A program made the position numbers and the translations under genes. 64,000 nucleotides of DNA from Phycomyces blakesleeanus NRRL 1555(-) (Eukaryota > Mucoromycota > Mucoromycetes > Mucorales > Phycomycetaceae): positions 248,001 through 312,000 of the forward strand of contig NW_017265163.1 of the NCBI RefSeq assembly GCF_001638985.1. The letters run 5' to 3'. The notes under the pieces are model-generated. The model was not told where the DNA came from. It did not search any database and saw nothing but the letters and a program-made list of their open reading frames with translations. Positions 35,801 through 52,209 of the stretch are shown in pieces. How positions within the stretch are numbered: the stretch's first letter is position 1; every line of letters starts with the position of its first letter.

Positions 35801-38800
35801 TTCTTCCCCATCTTCGCCTTCTTGTTCTTCGTATTCCTGACCTTCATTTTCTTCATCTTCTTCAATTTCTGTTTCTTCTGTTTCTGAATCAATTATTGTG
35901 GTGGCAGTGGATGTGAGTGGAGAGGTGGCCACACTACTGGACACACTAGGAGTCCTAGTTTCTGTGCTCCAACCTGGCAGGCTTCGTTGCACCAGTCCGT
36001 CTTTGGATTCGACTTTGGAACTTCTTTGTTTTGTCACAGGCTTCCGTCGACCTTTCTTTTCTGAGCTGGGTGTGTCAGAAGCCACGACTTGGTAGGTTGT
36101 GACAACGACATCATATTTTAAGAATTCCATTGGATCTTGTATTTTTTTTCCTCGTGTCAGTATTACCTTTTTATTATAGCTTTATACACAGATATACACC
36201 CAACCCCACCCCCACACCCACACCCACACCCACACCCACACATAGATAAATACATATTCGTGTATGCATGCATACATTTCTGTATGTATTTATGTATGTA
36301 TTTATGTGTATCTCTCTCTCTCTCTCTTTTGAATTATCGTAATAATTATCATCATCATCATTTATTCTTCTTCTTCTTATTATTATTATTATCTTCTTAC
36401 CTTTTGTTCTATTTGGTCCATGGTGTACCATCACTTTCATTTTTCCCGGCACTGTCTTTGTACGAATCTCGGTTGCCCATTGTTGGATGAGAGCCAAGGG
36501 TGTGATAATTAGTGTCACCCGACGATCCTTATCGAATACCTCGGAATGACTTTGGGTTTGATTTTGGTGGTGTGGATCACAGGACGGCATAGTAGAAGCG
36601 ATCAATGCGATTGTTTGGATGGTTTTTCCTAAACCCATCTATAGTAAGAGAGTCACATTGAAGATATCACACAATAAAGAGGTACATATATATATATGTA
36701 CATAAGAAAGAGAGAAAAAATTTGATCGTTTTAAGCGATACTGGTTACTCTTAGCCTTGCTTTTTTTTTGTTCGAAAGATAGTAATATAATTGTATAAAT
36801 ATAATATAAAATGCATAAGAGAAAAGATTATTCACTTACATCCTTTATAACAATAACAAAAACAACAACAAAAACAACAAAAACAATAGCAAAAAGACCA
36901 ACAACAACAGTAGCAGTAGCAGTAGCAGTAGCAGTAGCAGAAGTAGCAGCAGCAAAGTAACAGTAAAAGCAACCAAAAAAAAACAGTAACAATAATTGTA
37001 ACAATAATAAAAACATATAATTGTTTCAAATTAATTCACATACTTTATGTATATACATTTTGTATGTGTTTGTGTAACATAGTCATTATTCTATATACTA
37101 CCTTATACTACCTTATATTACACACATACACATATAAAAGAAAGAAAAAATAAACTTACATCAGCTAGTATACCACCCAAGCTCCTTTCATTGTCCTCTC
37201 GGTCTATCATCCATGCAACACCGCGCACTTGGTGAGGAAGGAGGACGATGTTGAGACCTTGTACATGAGAATCCTCATCGTCATCCTCGTCAATCTTTTC
37301 TTGTTCATTATTATCATTATCGTAGTCATCTTTGGTTTTTGCTATTGGACCTAGTATCATCACTTCTGGATCCGCTGTTAATTTTGATGCTGTCGAGACA
37401 CTATCACGATGAATGGCTGCTGCCTTTTGGTTCTTCTTCTTCTTGGTCAGTTTGACATCGCTCGGGATACTCTGCAGTAGCTCTGCGATATCCAGCCGTG
37501 CCTGTTTTTCGACAGAGGTTTGAGAGTTGAGATGATTCCGATCCATCAGATATGCTGGCAAGTTTCGTCGACTAGGTCTTCCGGCCGGAAAATAAGACGA
37601 TGACTGTCCATTGTTTGTTGTCGAGGCAGAAAGAGACGAAGATCTGGATTCCTGAAGGTGTTTGTGAGGATTCTTGTATCGACACTTGTTGTCGAAGAAC
37701 GGAGGATCTCGGAGCACATGGCCGTGTTTTTCAAATCGTACAGATATTGATTCGACATCGGTTGGACGACAGTACACAATAATGTAGAGTGGGATCCGAG
37801 ATTGTTTGACCTTTCCGCGCGGAACGATGCCTTCACACCATATATGCTCACTCTCTATCAAAGGACCTAGTACATTTGTTTCTTTAAAAGGTACCCACCC
37901 ATACTATATATGCATACATATTTTGAAACAATAACAATAACAATAACAATAACAATAACAATGGTCAATAAAATAAAATATTTGATCTTCGAACCAATCA
38001 CTGTAAACCAACTATAGGACTTTTACGTCTATATGTATAATTTTTAATTAAAAGAAGTGATACCCTACAAATTGATGTCCAGTGGCAAATGAAGTGATTA
38101 CGATGGCTAATTATTATCATTATTTTGTTGTCGTTGTCGTTAAAATAAAAATTTATAAAAAATAGTATATTATAAAAGTTGTTAGTAGCACAGATCAAAT
38201 ATATAGATAGTATGTGTGATTGTTTGTAGATTAGACTTACAGTAGTTTGTGGCGTTTTTGATACCCTGAAAAACCATTCGTACTGGTTCAAATTGCTCAT
38301 CTTTGACAAGGGAAATCTTATCACTTGTGACTATATCTGTGCGTAACATTCCAATACAGACATCTTTATTTGTCATGTCTTCGTCAATGTAGACATCATC
38401 ATCTCTCTCGACTGGTTTTTTTGGTTGTAGTTGCAATTGGAGTTGTGGCTGTAGCTGTTGTGCCTGTATCTGTAACTGTGGCTTTGGCTTTGGCTGCGAC
38501 TGTAGTGGTTGTTGGTGTTGGTATTGGTGTTGGTGCTGTGATTGCATTGCTAGCAGGCTTTGGCTTAGAATTGTTCTCGTTTCGGGATTAGCAAGCAAGT
38601 CCATTCGAGGAGAGAATGAGTGAGTCTGTATTGGAAATTGCTGATTAAAACCAGCGTTGAAGTCTTGCCAAAAAGTCTATAATATATTATTATTATCAAA
38701 CAATCATTTATGTATGCATATATGCATGCAGGAATACATTTAAAGAATATTTAAGAACATTAAAGAAGAAAAAAAAAGAAAAAAAAAGTTAGAAATAGAG

Positions 38801-39250
38801 AGTGAAAAATCAAAGTGTAAATACATGTATGATATTATACATTTAAAGACATATGTTTATTAAATACAAGGCAAGACAAAGAAGTGTCTTGTCTCTTTCT
38901 TTATTGTTATATTATTAATCCTGCTAATTCTATTACTGTTAACAATATAATAAAAGTAAAGTAATTTTAAAGAAGAAGAAGAAAAAAGACAATTGAAAAT
39001 AAAAAATAAAATAAAAATGAATGTTTACCCTGTGTGATGACGGGACTGTCTTTGTGGAAAATAAAGTGCGATCAGTCAAGGCCATGTCGTCGATTTTCCT
39101 TCTCTTCTGGTCGTTGAGTTGGTCTGTAGAATGAGGCTGACTTGGGTCTGGCATCTTCAAGAAAAGGTCTCTGAATGAGATGAGACTTGGAGATTGAGCA
39201 GAGGTGGAACTAAAGTGGTCAAACGGAGGTAGCTTATCGCCGGGATTCAT
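32837..39250 (-). CDS. SNF2-family DNA translocase, Rad5/Rad16/Uls1 group
   Basis: Eleven exons on the minus strand: 39250-39029, 38676-38241, 37866-37160, 36638-36401, 36135-34879, 34762-34339, 34123-33822, 33715-33610, 33449-33385, 33142-33030, 32926-32837; phases all agree, 1319 aa. Helicase motifs: MGLGKT (456-461), DEAQQ (721-725), LTGTPIQN, MLRRTK, then IIFSQFTSML, DIWWNPSVE and QAIDRVHRIGQ in the second lobe. These ATPases move on DNA and remodel protein-DNA contacts in repair or gene silencing. Oddities: a Gln-rich N-terminus, a roughly 120-residue insert of acidic then Lys-rich sequence just before motif II, and Ser runs before the second lobe. Where Rad5/Rad16 have a full RING finger, only CGLC and CSTC (about 1090 and 1110) remain. 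The 521-bp third intron carries a CAG-like repeat. Confidence 0.92.
36900..36957. repeat. Intronic (AGCAGT)n microsatellite
   Basis: Runs of aac followed by gtagca hexamers lie inside the third intron of the SNF2 gene, next to a purine-rich stretch. Confidence 0.85.
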
Positions 39251-41934
39251 TCTCTGCTGACACGTTTATGCATAACGTGATACAAGGTAAACAGAAAATA
39301 AAAATAAAAAAATAAAAGAAGTATAGTAAAGTAAATTAAGGGAAGAAGTAGAAGCAGAAGAAGAGGGCCCTTTTTTTTGTATATGTATTATTATTAATAT
39401 TAATATTATTATTTTAAATAAAAATAAAAATAAAAATAAAAATAAATATTGAATAAATTTTACTTTTTTTTTTATGTTTTTTTTTTTTTCTTTTTTTCTA
39501 TTATTTATGATTATCAAAAATGCTTATAATCACAACATTTGATTATTTGATCGTAACTTTTTCTCTTTCTTGCTCTTTCTTTATCTTTACCTTTCTACTT
39601 TTTATTTATTTACGGTTTTTGTAAGCGCAGTATTGTTGTTGATGTTGTTGTTGTTGTTATTATTTTATTGACCTTGATGTCCTCGTGACCTTTTACACTA
39701 TATTTCGAATGTTTCAATTCAATAACCGCATTTAGAAAAAGAAAAAGAGAACAAAAAAGCACGACTTCACCAAGTATAGTGTAAATCAGCAAGGTCATAT
39801 GATTCGCTTATTATCCCTACTATATAATATTGCTATTATTCTTTTATATATGTATATATGTGTACCTAATTGCATACATGCATATACATGTATGGCTATT
39901 TTATATTCTATTTTAATTCTTTTTTTTTATGTATATATAGATATAAAAAGGAAAGATAAATAAACTAATCTTGGATCAATTGAATGGAGTTGGGTAGACT
40001 TCTTTAACTTTAAAGAAGTTTGACTCTCTTTATACATAAAACTGACGACAATTATAAATTCTCAAGTAAAAATCCATCTATAATATTAAATGAAACAAAT
40101 AAAAAAAAAAGAAAGAAAGAAAAAAGAAACAGATTGAATATGAATTACTTTCGACCATGTGACATGTTGATGTGTTACAAGAAAATAAAATAAAGAAATA
40201 TGCCATTCTTTCCTTGTTTGCCCATCAAATAGTCTACGGTCGACTAATAATTTTTTTTTAGTTTTTGTTTTAGTCTTGATTTCTATTGGATGAGGTTGAG
40301 AGCGAGCGTTTCAGGTATGAGTATTCACAATCACAATCATAATCATAATAAAGTTGATAAAGAAGAAGATCTATATAATATAATTTGAACATGCTAAGAA
40401 TCGATTAGATTATATCTGTATGTGATTGGGATTTCAATTTTTCTATAAAAACAATAGAAATAGTAAGGACTATGGCTTATTATCATTTCTTTAGATATAC
40501 GTATATTGGTACACTTTGTCTTTAAAGACCCTAGATGGTACTGTTGAATGGTCTCAAGTCCTAAAACTTTCTTTATTTTATATCAATTTTTAAATGCAGT
40601 ATATAAAAAGGACAAATTTAATAGGGAGGTAGAAGATAAGAAGAGGTTTGGCGTTCATTTACCTAATGTGGATCAGGTATACATACATAAACCAAATTGT
40701 AAAATAAGATAATAATAACAATTCTTGTTATTATCATTTTGTAGATTATTGGCTTGGATTGGCTACAAAGATAGATATACAATTGACCTACATTGATATT
40801 CCCTCGTTTTACTCTACTATACTTTACTACAACTTTTCATTTTGGCTGCAGAATAATGGTCAGTTTTGAATTTTCAGTAAAACTGTCAAATTTTATTTTA
40901 CCAAAACATTATACCCTCCTTATTTCCTCCCTCCAAACCCGAACCAAATCAAGCCAAAATACATAGGCAGAAATAAACAGAAAATTTGTAAGTTTTGGAA
41001 TATACAAATCAATAAAATAACAAGATACCCAATACTAAACACAAGCACAGGTACAAACATAGACACAAACACAAATACTAAGATATCTAACAGGTGGCTT
41101 AGGATCCCCCTATAGCTCCTTTCTTTCTTTTCTTTTTATTCTTTTTTTAATAACACCTTTAAGAAATTATATCTATATATATATATCTACATATCTACAT
41201 ACTCACATACATACATTTACATACATCTTTATTTATATATATATTATGTCGCTGTGAAAAATATGGCACACATACATACAAATAGCTTTCTTATCAGTCT
41301 GTATTATATACAATACATAATCAATAATAAACCCCCTCTCCCTCAATCATATCCCTTTTATAATTTAAGCCAATTATCTTTGTTTCTTTTTTAAAAATTG
41401 AACAAAGACAACGACAAAGGCATAATGCACATATTAACATGTTTAATAACCGCAATATATAGAAATTCTGCCATTTTTGGTTGCATATATCATACTAGAA
41501 AGCAAAAAGGCAAAAAGGCAAAAAGGCGAAAGTAAAGAAGAAGAAGAAGGATAAAAGAAAAACCCCCCCTCGACAGGTAGTTACGTCATGAGACTATTAT
41601 TTTTCTTTCTTTCTCTCTCTCTCTTTGTTCTTAATATTTTCTATATATTAAATTTACCTTCTTTATAATACCTACTACAGAATATATACAGAATTTAAAT
41701 TATAATATAAAATATAATATTTTTATTTTTTATTTTTATTTTTTATTTTATTATTTTATTATTTTATTATTTATTGTTGCTGTTGTTATCCTTCTTGTCT
41801 TGTAAAATCCATAGACATTTCTTTAATAGAATACCACAAGAACATTTAGTAACACCAAAAATATAAATAAATAACGCCAACAACAATAACAACAAAGAGA
41901 ATAAAACAAAAGCAAAAAATAAAACAAAAAGACA
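39251..41934. other. Divergent intergenic region between the SNF2 and UPF1 genes
   Basis: About 2.7 kb of AT-rich DNA with no recognisable exons. It must hold both promoters. Low-complexity blocks include (aaaaat)n near 39419-39445 and (ttttatta)n near 41735-41772. Confidence 0.6.
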
Positions 41935-45987
<4,053 letters not shown>

Positions 45988-46998
45988 AGAAAAGAGAGGC
46001 AGCAAAGAAACAAAGAAGGAAGGAATGAAAGAAAGAATGAAAGAAAGAAAGAAAGAAAGGGAAGACAAGACAAGACACGAGAAGAAATGAAAAGGATAAG
46101 AAAGGAAATAGAGGTTGCCAACCCGAGATTGAAGGATACAGATGATGATGATGGTGAAGCAGAAGAAGAGGAAGTAAAGAAGAAGTGAGAGCAAGAGAGA
46201 AAGAGAGAGAGAGAGAGAAAGATAGAGATGTGGAAGGCAATCTAGGGTACCTTTTCTTTTCTTTTCTTTTCTTTTCTTTTCTTTTCTTTTCTATTCTTCT
46301 TTCTTTCATTCTTTCTTTCTTTCATCTGTTATTTTTTGTTACTTTTTTTGGGGGGGAGGAGAGTTTAGCTTGGGCCATTTTGCGTTTCCACCCCCTCCCT
46401 GTTAGGGCCAGTCGTTGTCTCTCCCGTTTGCTTGTTTAGGAAGCCTTTTAATTTTTTTTTATACACATATATTTTGCTCTCTCTGGATATAACATCTTTA
46501 TTCAAAAGATGCACGCTTCTCTTCTCTATAAATGGGATTACCAAATAAAAATAAAAAATAATGAATCAAATCGTATTGAATTAAACCCATTATATTTCCC
46601 TCTTCTTCTTTCCTTCTTTTAAAAAGGCATTATATATATATCTATTGAGTATATATGATATAGGGTATAGTTTATGAATTTGCCTTGAAGATCTTGTTTT
46701 TTTTTCTTATCAAAACAAGAACAAAATTATTATGATTTCTGAAGAAGAATTTAGTGCAGAAATGTATTGACAGTCAAGAGGTTCAATGAATGACAATTTG
46801 AAAGGAAATAGAGTGACTTGCAAAGGGGGTTTTCAAAAGTGATTTGCAGAAGGATTGTGTAGTGTGGTGTATTGCCAATAAAAGAAACACATCATGAAGT
46901 AAAGACTTTGTTTTTTTTTTGTTTTATATATGAATTTGTATGTATTTATTTGTGTAGCTGTGTAGCTGTGTATCTGTGTATCTGTATATGTATGGTTT
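45988..46998. other. Convergent 3' region between UPF1 and the dehydrogenase
   Basis: Purine-rich (gaaa)n after the UPF1 stop, then (tttct)n at about 46251-46292. No gene seen. Both genes end into it, so it should hold two polyadenylation regions. Confidence 0.6.
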
Positions 46999-48458
46999 TT
47001 AATTTGGATAGCCAAACTTGTCGCGGATTTTATCTAACTCTCCTTCTCTGCGCTTTTTGCACACTCTGTCAAGTCTCTCCTGAATTTCATCTCCATAACG
47101 TTTCTCAACATAAGACTTTTCGGTAGATATGGTCAAGATATCTCCTATAAAAGTGAAAATGCCACACACTTGATTAGACTTCAATTCCAAACCCACTCTA
47201 GTATAAGCACACCATGTTTGTGTTGTTTACCATTCAAAGTATCATCTTCAATCAGGCGTAGATACGCGTCTATACAATTATCCATTGTGATCGTTCCGAA
47301 TTTATCAACAACTGTCTTTGATCCATAGGCTAGCATAGGTGTCTCTGGTTACACGCACGCACAAAAGAAATAAAGAAATAAAGAAAATGTTAAACAAGTA
47401 CAATAATAGCTAAAAATGATATAATATATACTTACCAACAAAATGAGGTGCGACACAGTTTACTCTGATATCAGTGGATCTGAATAGATTTCCGTAGCTT
47501 TTGGTGAGTCCAATAATCTACATTGATTATCCAAAAACAATATTAATTAAGAAATACGCTCATATACACACGCATTCACACAGACAGAAAGATATAGGGG
47601 TTTTCCAATTACAACCAATAACATCGTTACTTACACCATGCTTGGATGCTGCATAAAGCGGGCCAAGTGGGGCAGCACAGAGACCAAAGATCGACGAGGT
47701 ATTGATCACGCACCCTGCCTTCTTCTCCTTTAGGAAATGTTGAATTGCCACTCGATTTGCTTTTGCAGCGCCTGTCAGATTAACCTCAATAGTGCGATAT
47801 ATCCCATCTAAATTCATACCAAAGAAAGACATTATTAGATAAATGCAAATGAGCGGTAAAAAGTATAGATTGTTCCTTATTATTCTTTATAGTAAATGAA
47901 ATCAATTGATCGACTAACCTTGTTCAGAATCATCAATGATACTTGAGCTGTCCATCATACCAGCCACAACAATTACGATATCAATTGATTTTCCTAGTTT
48001 CTCTTTGACTTCTGAATAAATCAATATGTGAGATGGCCAGTCGGTTATGTCACATTTATGGTAAAGGACTCTTGAATCATCGGATTCCTCATCTTTACTG
48101 CTGTATAAAAGATAATTACGATATTTATACAAGTATAAACATACATATATTTTGGTTAGCATCTGACTATACCGCCTTTGTTCCTTCCAAATGTATGATT
48201 CTCTCTTTCTTTCTTTCTCTCTTATTACCTTATCTCTTTAATAAGTTCCTCTTTCAAATCGTCGCCATTTTTTTGGTTTCTTCCAGTAAATACAACATAG
48301 GCTCTGTAAAAGAAATAGAAATAAAAAAGAATTATGAATATACATATATTGGTTTGTTGCTTCTTTAATATTTATAAGATTGAAAATATTATGTAACCGA
48401 GTTTAATCTTACCCTAATTTCAATAATTTACAAACAAGCTCTTTGCCGATTCCTAAAA

Positions 48459-48493
<35 letters not shown>

Positions 48494-48650
48494 CACAATA
48501 ATAGAGCAAGGATAAAAGGTACAAAGTAAGAAATAATAGAAAACAAAAAGGTAGACAAAGTTTAGTATTGTGATGATTAGTAATAGTTATCTATCTATTC
48601 TTACCTGAGGTACCACCGTATACTAATACCACTTTGTCTTTGATTTGCAT
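46999..48650 (-). CDS. Short-chain dehydrogenase/reductase, 15-PGDH-like
   Basis: Eight small exons on the minus strand: 48650-48605, 48452-48413, 48303-48229, 48100-47919, 47807-47635, 47517-47436, 47344-47231, 47144-46999; every junction is in phase, 285 aa. Classical SDR fold: dinucleotide-binding GGTSGIGK at residues 12-19, an acidic/polar strand with CDITDW, VNLTG, the catalytic Ser in INTSSIFG, and catalytic YAASK followed by HGIIGLTKS. After YAASK the resemblance to 15-hydroxyprostaglandin dehydrogenases (SKHGIIGFTRS type) is strongest, so an NAD(P)-dependent alcohol or ketone oxidoreductase of that branch is likely. The AAG variant (here VAGMM) replaces the usual NNAG motif. Substrate cannot be told from sequence. 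Confidence 0.9.
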
Positions 48651-51600
48651 TTTTGCTTCCCGAGAGCTTGTTTATCTAGTGTGATTGGTGTGCTTGGTTT
48701 CTGTTCTTTTTTGTTTTATGTATATTGGACTTGGAATTGGTATCGTTTTTGATATTCGGAATTAAAAGCGAGAGAAGAAGTATAGAGCAAAAGAAGTAAG
48801 AAGAAGAGCAAAACAGTAAAAGATGAACAAGAGAAAATATTTCTTAAATACTACAATAATTATTATTTTGTACTTGTATTTATATTTCCGTAATGCATAT
48901 ATAGATATATATATATATATATATATATTTTAGATTTTAGATTTTATTTTTATCTTTAGGTATAATTTTGTGGATACACAGGTACACTGGTTATTATCCA
49001 AAGAGGCTGTCCTCCTCCAAAGTGTTCGGCTTTTGACCTTTTATAGATTAAGATTGTGTAATAAGATTGTGTATTTTAATTGAATTGCTAATGTGAGAAA
49101 ATCAAGGTCTTTTGTATACCTTGTTTGGAACCCTCTTTTCGTCTGACCACGCTTTGATCTATATACATCTATGTTTTTGTATAGTTTATCTTATTCCATG
49201 GTCAATATATATATGTAATAAATTCACTTTCACTTTCACTTTCACTTTCACTTCATATTTTCCCCCCTTCTCCTTCTGTCCCTTCTTCTCTCTTTACAAA
49301 TATATATATAAATCTCCGTGGCATTTTTCTTTTTTTTTCTTTGATTCTATAATGATACATAATATGATATTAATAGCCTTAAGCATCTATAGCACTTATC
49401 CGCAAACTCGTTCATCTACCAATGCACTCATGCACGCGCAGAAAGAGATATATGTATATAAACCGACATTGCATTGAATTTTTAAGTATCAAATGTTACG
49501 AGATACGAATAACTTCTTTGATATTCTTTTATTTATTTATTTATTTTGGGGTGTACAAATATATATATATATATATATATACTTTGCAGTAAGATAAAAC
49601 CATAAAGTCAAAAACAAAATTCCTTGAGACAAAATATGACAGCTCTTTAAACATATAAACTACAAAAAAAAAGGGCTTGTATCTGTCTAGAGCTACAACG
49701 GACCCTGGAACACTGTGGATGTGCTACACATATGCCAATATATTAATATATACATATATAAATATATAAATATACTTTGTCCTAAATATAATGGTGGTCA
49801 CAATAATGTTAATGTTAATTCTAATTCTAATGCTAATATTAATGTTAATATCAAAATTAATAGAAATATCATTAATATCATTAATATTATTAATATTATT
49901 AATATCAAATTATTGAGCTTAATTCAGATCATCCTAATTGAATATAAGGTTTACAACAATATCAGTAACAAGGAAATAAACAAAACAAAATGCAAAAAAA
50001 AAAACACAAATATGTATACTATTACAAGGACAATAAAGAGAGAAAAAAAGCGCATTAATATGATTATAGTACAACACTGCTAGAAAACACGTTCGCCTCC
50101 TTAGTATCAGCAAAACAAGGAGACAAAATGAAAATGCTCAAGACTTACAAATAATAAAAATAAATAAATAAAAAAGGCACAAAAGATAAACGTCCAAATG
50201 TTTTTCTCCTCTATTTCTCTCATACCCCCTCCTTAACAATAACCATAAAATATAACAAAAAATATATATTTCCCTCTCAAGTAAATACAAAGATATCCGA
50301 CAGCCTGGAATATTTAATCATTCAAGTCTTAGCCATGTATTCTATCTGGTTTTTTGTTTTTAATTCCTCCACTGACTCAAATTTCTACACAAACCCCTTA
50401 CTTATCTCTCTCTCTCTCTCTCTCTCTTTGCATATTAAAAAAAAAGCAATATTTAATATTAATTGTAATTGTAATTGTAATTGTACAATATGAAACTTAT
50501 TTTGAAACATATCTTTTAAAAATAGAATATTAAAGTCAAGGATAATAATGATAATAATAGACGTTGTTAAATCAATTAAAATATTAATGTCAATAGGGGA
50601 AATTCCTTTTTTCTTAAAAAAAAACAGAAGGCTTCCTTAGTCAGAATTTCTTTGATTTTCTGGTTTTTTTTTTAAAAAAAAAAGAGAAAAAGACTAATAA
50701 AAAGCACTGTGTGACTCTACTTTCCAGTTATTGGGTTGAAATATCGAATGTCCTTGATGAGCAAGATTACACATATTTTCAGATTAAATCATTATAATCT
50801 CGTTTAATTTATAGAGAAACCCATTCTGATATGCATAAATATGTAGTCTATTGCGTTCAGTTATATATTCTTTTGACCTACCTGTAAATAGATTTGTCTA
50901 GTAAGCGTTCTTGCTTTAAATAGGTACTCTTATTATTATAACTATTATTATTAAGAGTATTATATACATATGCCCAACAAAACAACAACAACAACGACAA
51001 CAGAAGCAGGAGCAGGAGCAGCTGAACTGTGACATCAATTCACAAGGCTTCTCCTGTGCAAGTCACCAGACTGATCATTGTGGCTGTACTAAGAACTGAC
51101 CCATTCATAAAATCCAATCCAATCCAATCCAATCCAATCCTTTTAATTTTACTTTATTTCTGTGGTGGGAATTCAACTTTGGTTCCTGAGGATGAAAGAA
51201 AGCCCAAGATAAAAACACGCCATTAGGTTTGCTAATGTTCCCTCAAGTTTTTGTGAGACGGATTATAATATAATTCACATCTGATTTATCTTATATAAAG
51301 TTATAATTTTTTTGAAGTAAATATACCCTCTCAGTACAACCATCTAATTTCATTTGTTTTATATTCTTCTTATCCTGTCAGTACTCCTACTCCTACTATT
51401 AAAGTGCACCTTTTTGGTCTCTCTACTTAAATATTAAAGGTTCAACTTCTTAAAAATAATGTTTATTTTTTTTTAAAAAAAAAAGACCCATAAATCTTTA
51501 TGTCTTTCTAATTTTACATATAAAAATTGACTTTTATAAAAATAAAATAAAGAAAAGGGTGGACCTAATGGTAATGAACCGTGGGGTGGACCAAGTTCAA

Positions 51601-52209
51601 CGAAAATAAAATTGAAACTCGTTATAAAACTCGGGCCATTAGCCTTCTTCTAACCCGGTTCCCTGATACCTAATACCTGATACCTAATTATACCCCAGCT
51701 ATTTATTCCGCTCATAGCTCAGATAATTATATTATTTAAATACAGTCACATAATTGATATGGCGCTCAAATGAGATAATACGGATATTTAAATGCTTTAT
51801 AGGAATTTCTATACACCGAAACAATTCATTGGAAGGTGGTTGAAGCAATTTTTGAGCTTTAAAAAAAAAAAAAAAGACTTTAGACAATTCGAGTCAAATT
51901 ATAATAAGGACCCGACTAAAAAAGAATAAATTAAAATTTCTAGCAAGGTAAGCGCCACACCTTGACAGCCACATCAAAACAAAATTCCAATGAGATAATT
52001 TATAATACAAAATCTGTATAAATACGTATATTTATATATTAATTAATCTTTGGTTTTGTCATGGCAACGTGAACGCGTTCAGATGCCCAAATATAGTAAA
52101 AATCTCCAATTTTTTTTTTTTAAATTTTATTTTATTTCTTTTTTATTTTTTATTATTGTTTGCCTCTTTTGACACAATTACACATTCTTGAGATTAGATT
52201 CCTTGCAAT
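48651..52209. other. 3.5-kb intergenic region with microsatellites
   Basis: No supported gene. Contains (AT)n at about 48907-48930 and 49560-49580, (ctttca)n at 49226-49254, (aatatt/aattct) tracts at 49806-49910, (ccaat)n at 51116-51140, and the dispersed repeat at 51559-51664. A short Gln/Thr-coding run with Cys-rich downstream frame at 50970-51090 was considered but not supported as a gene. Confidence 0.55.
51559..51664. repeat. Dispersed repeat related to the element at 24012-24146
   Basis: The run taatggtaatgaaccgtggg ... aaattgaaactcg ... attagcc ... taacccggttccc parallels atggtaaggaaccgtggtgt ... aaatgaaaccg ... attaaccctc near 24033-24122. The terminal inverted repeats of the other copy are not preserved here, suggesting an old insertion. 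Confidence 0.5.

Noticed and set aside
50970..51226. Possible small gene with Gln/Thr-rich start and a Cys-containing continuation
   Set aside because: Different frames give different peptides and no splice pair joins them; a (ccaat)n repeat follows. Not supported without transcripts.
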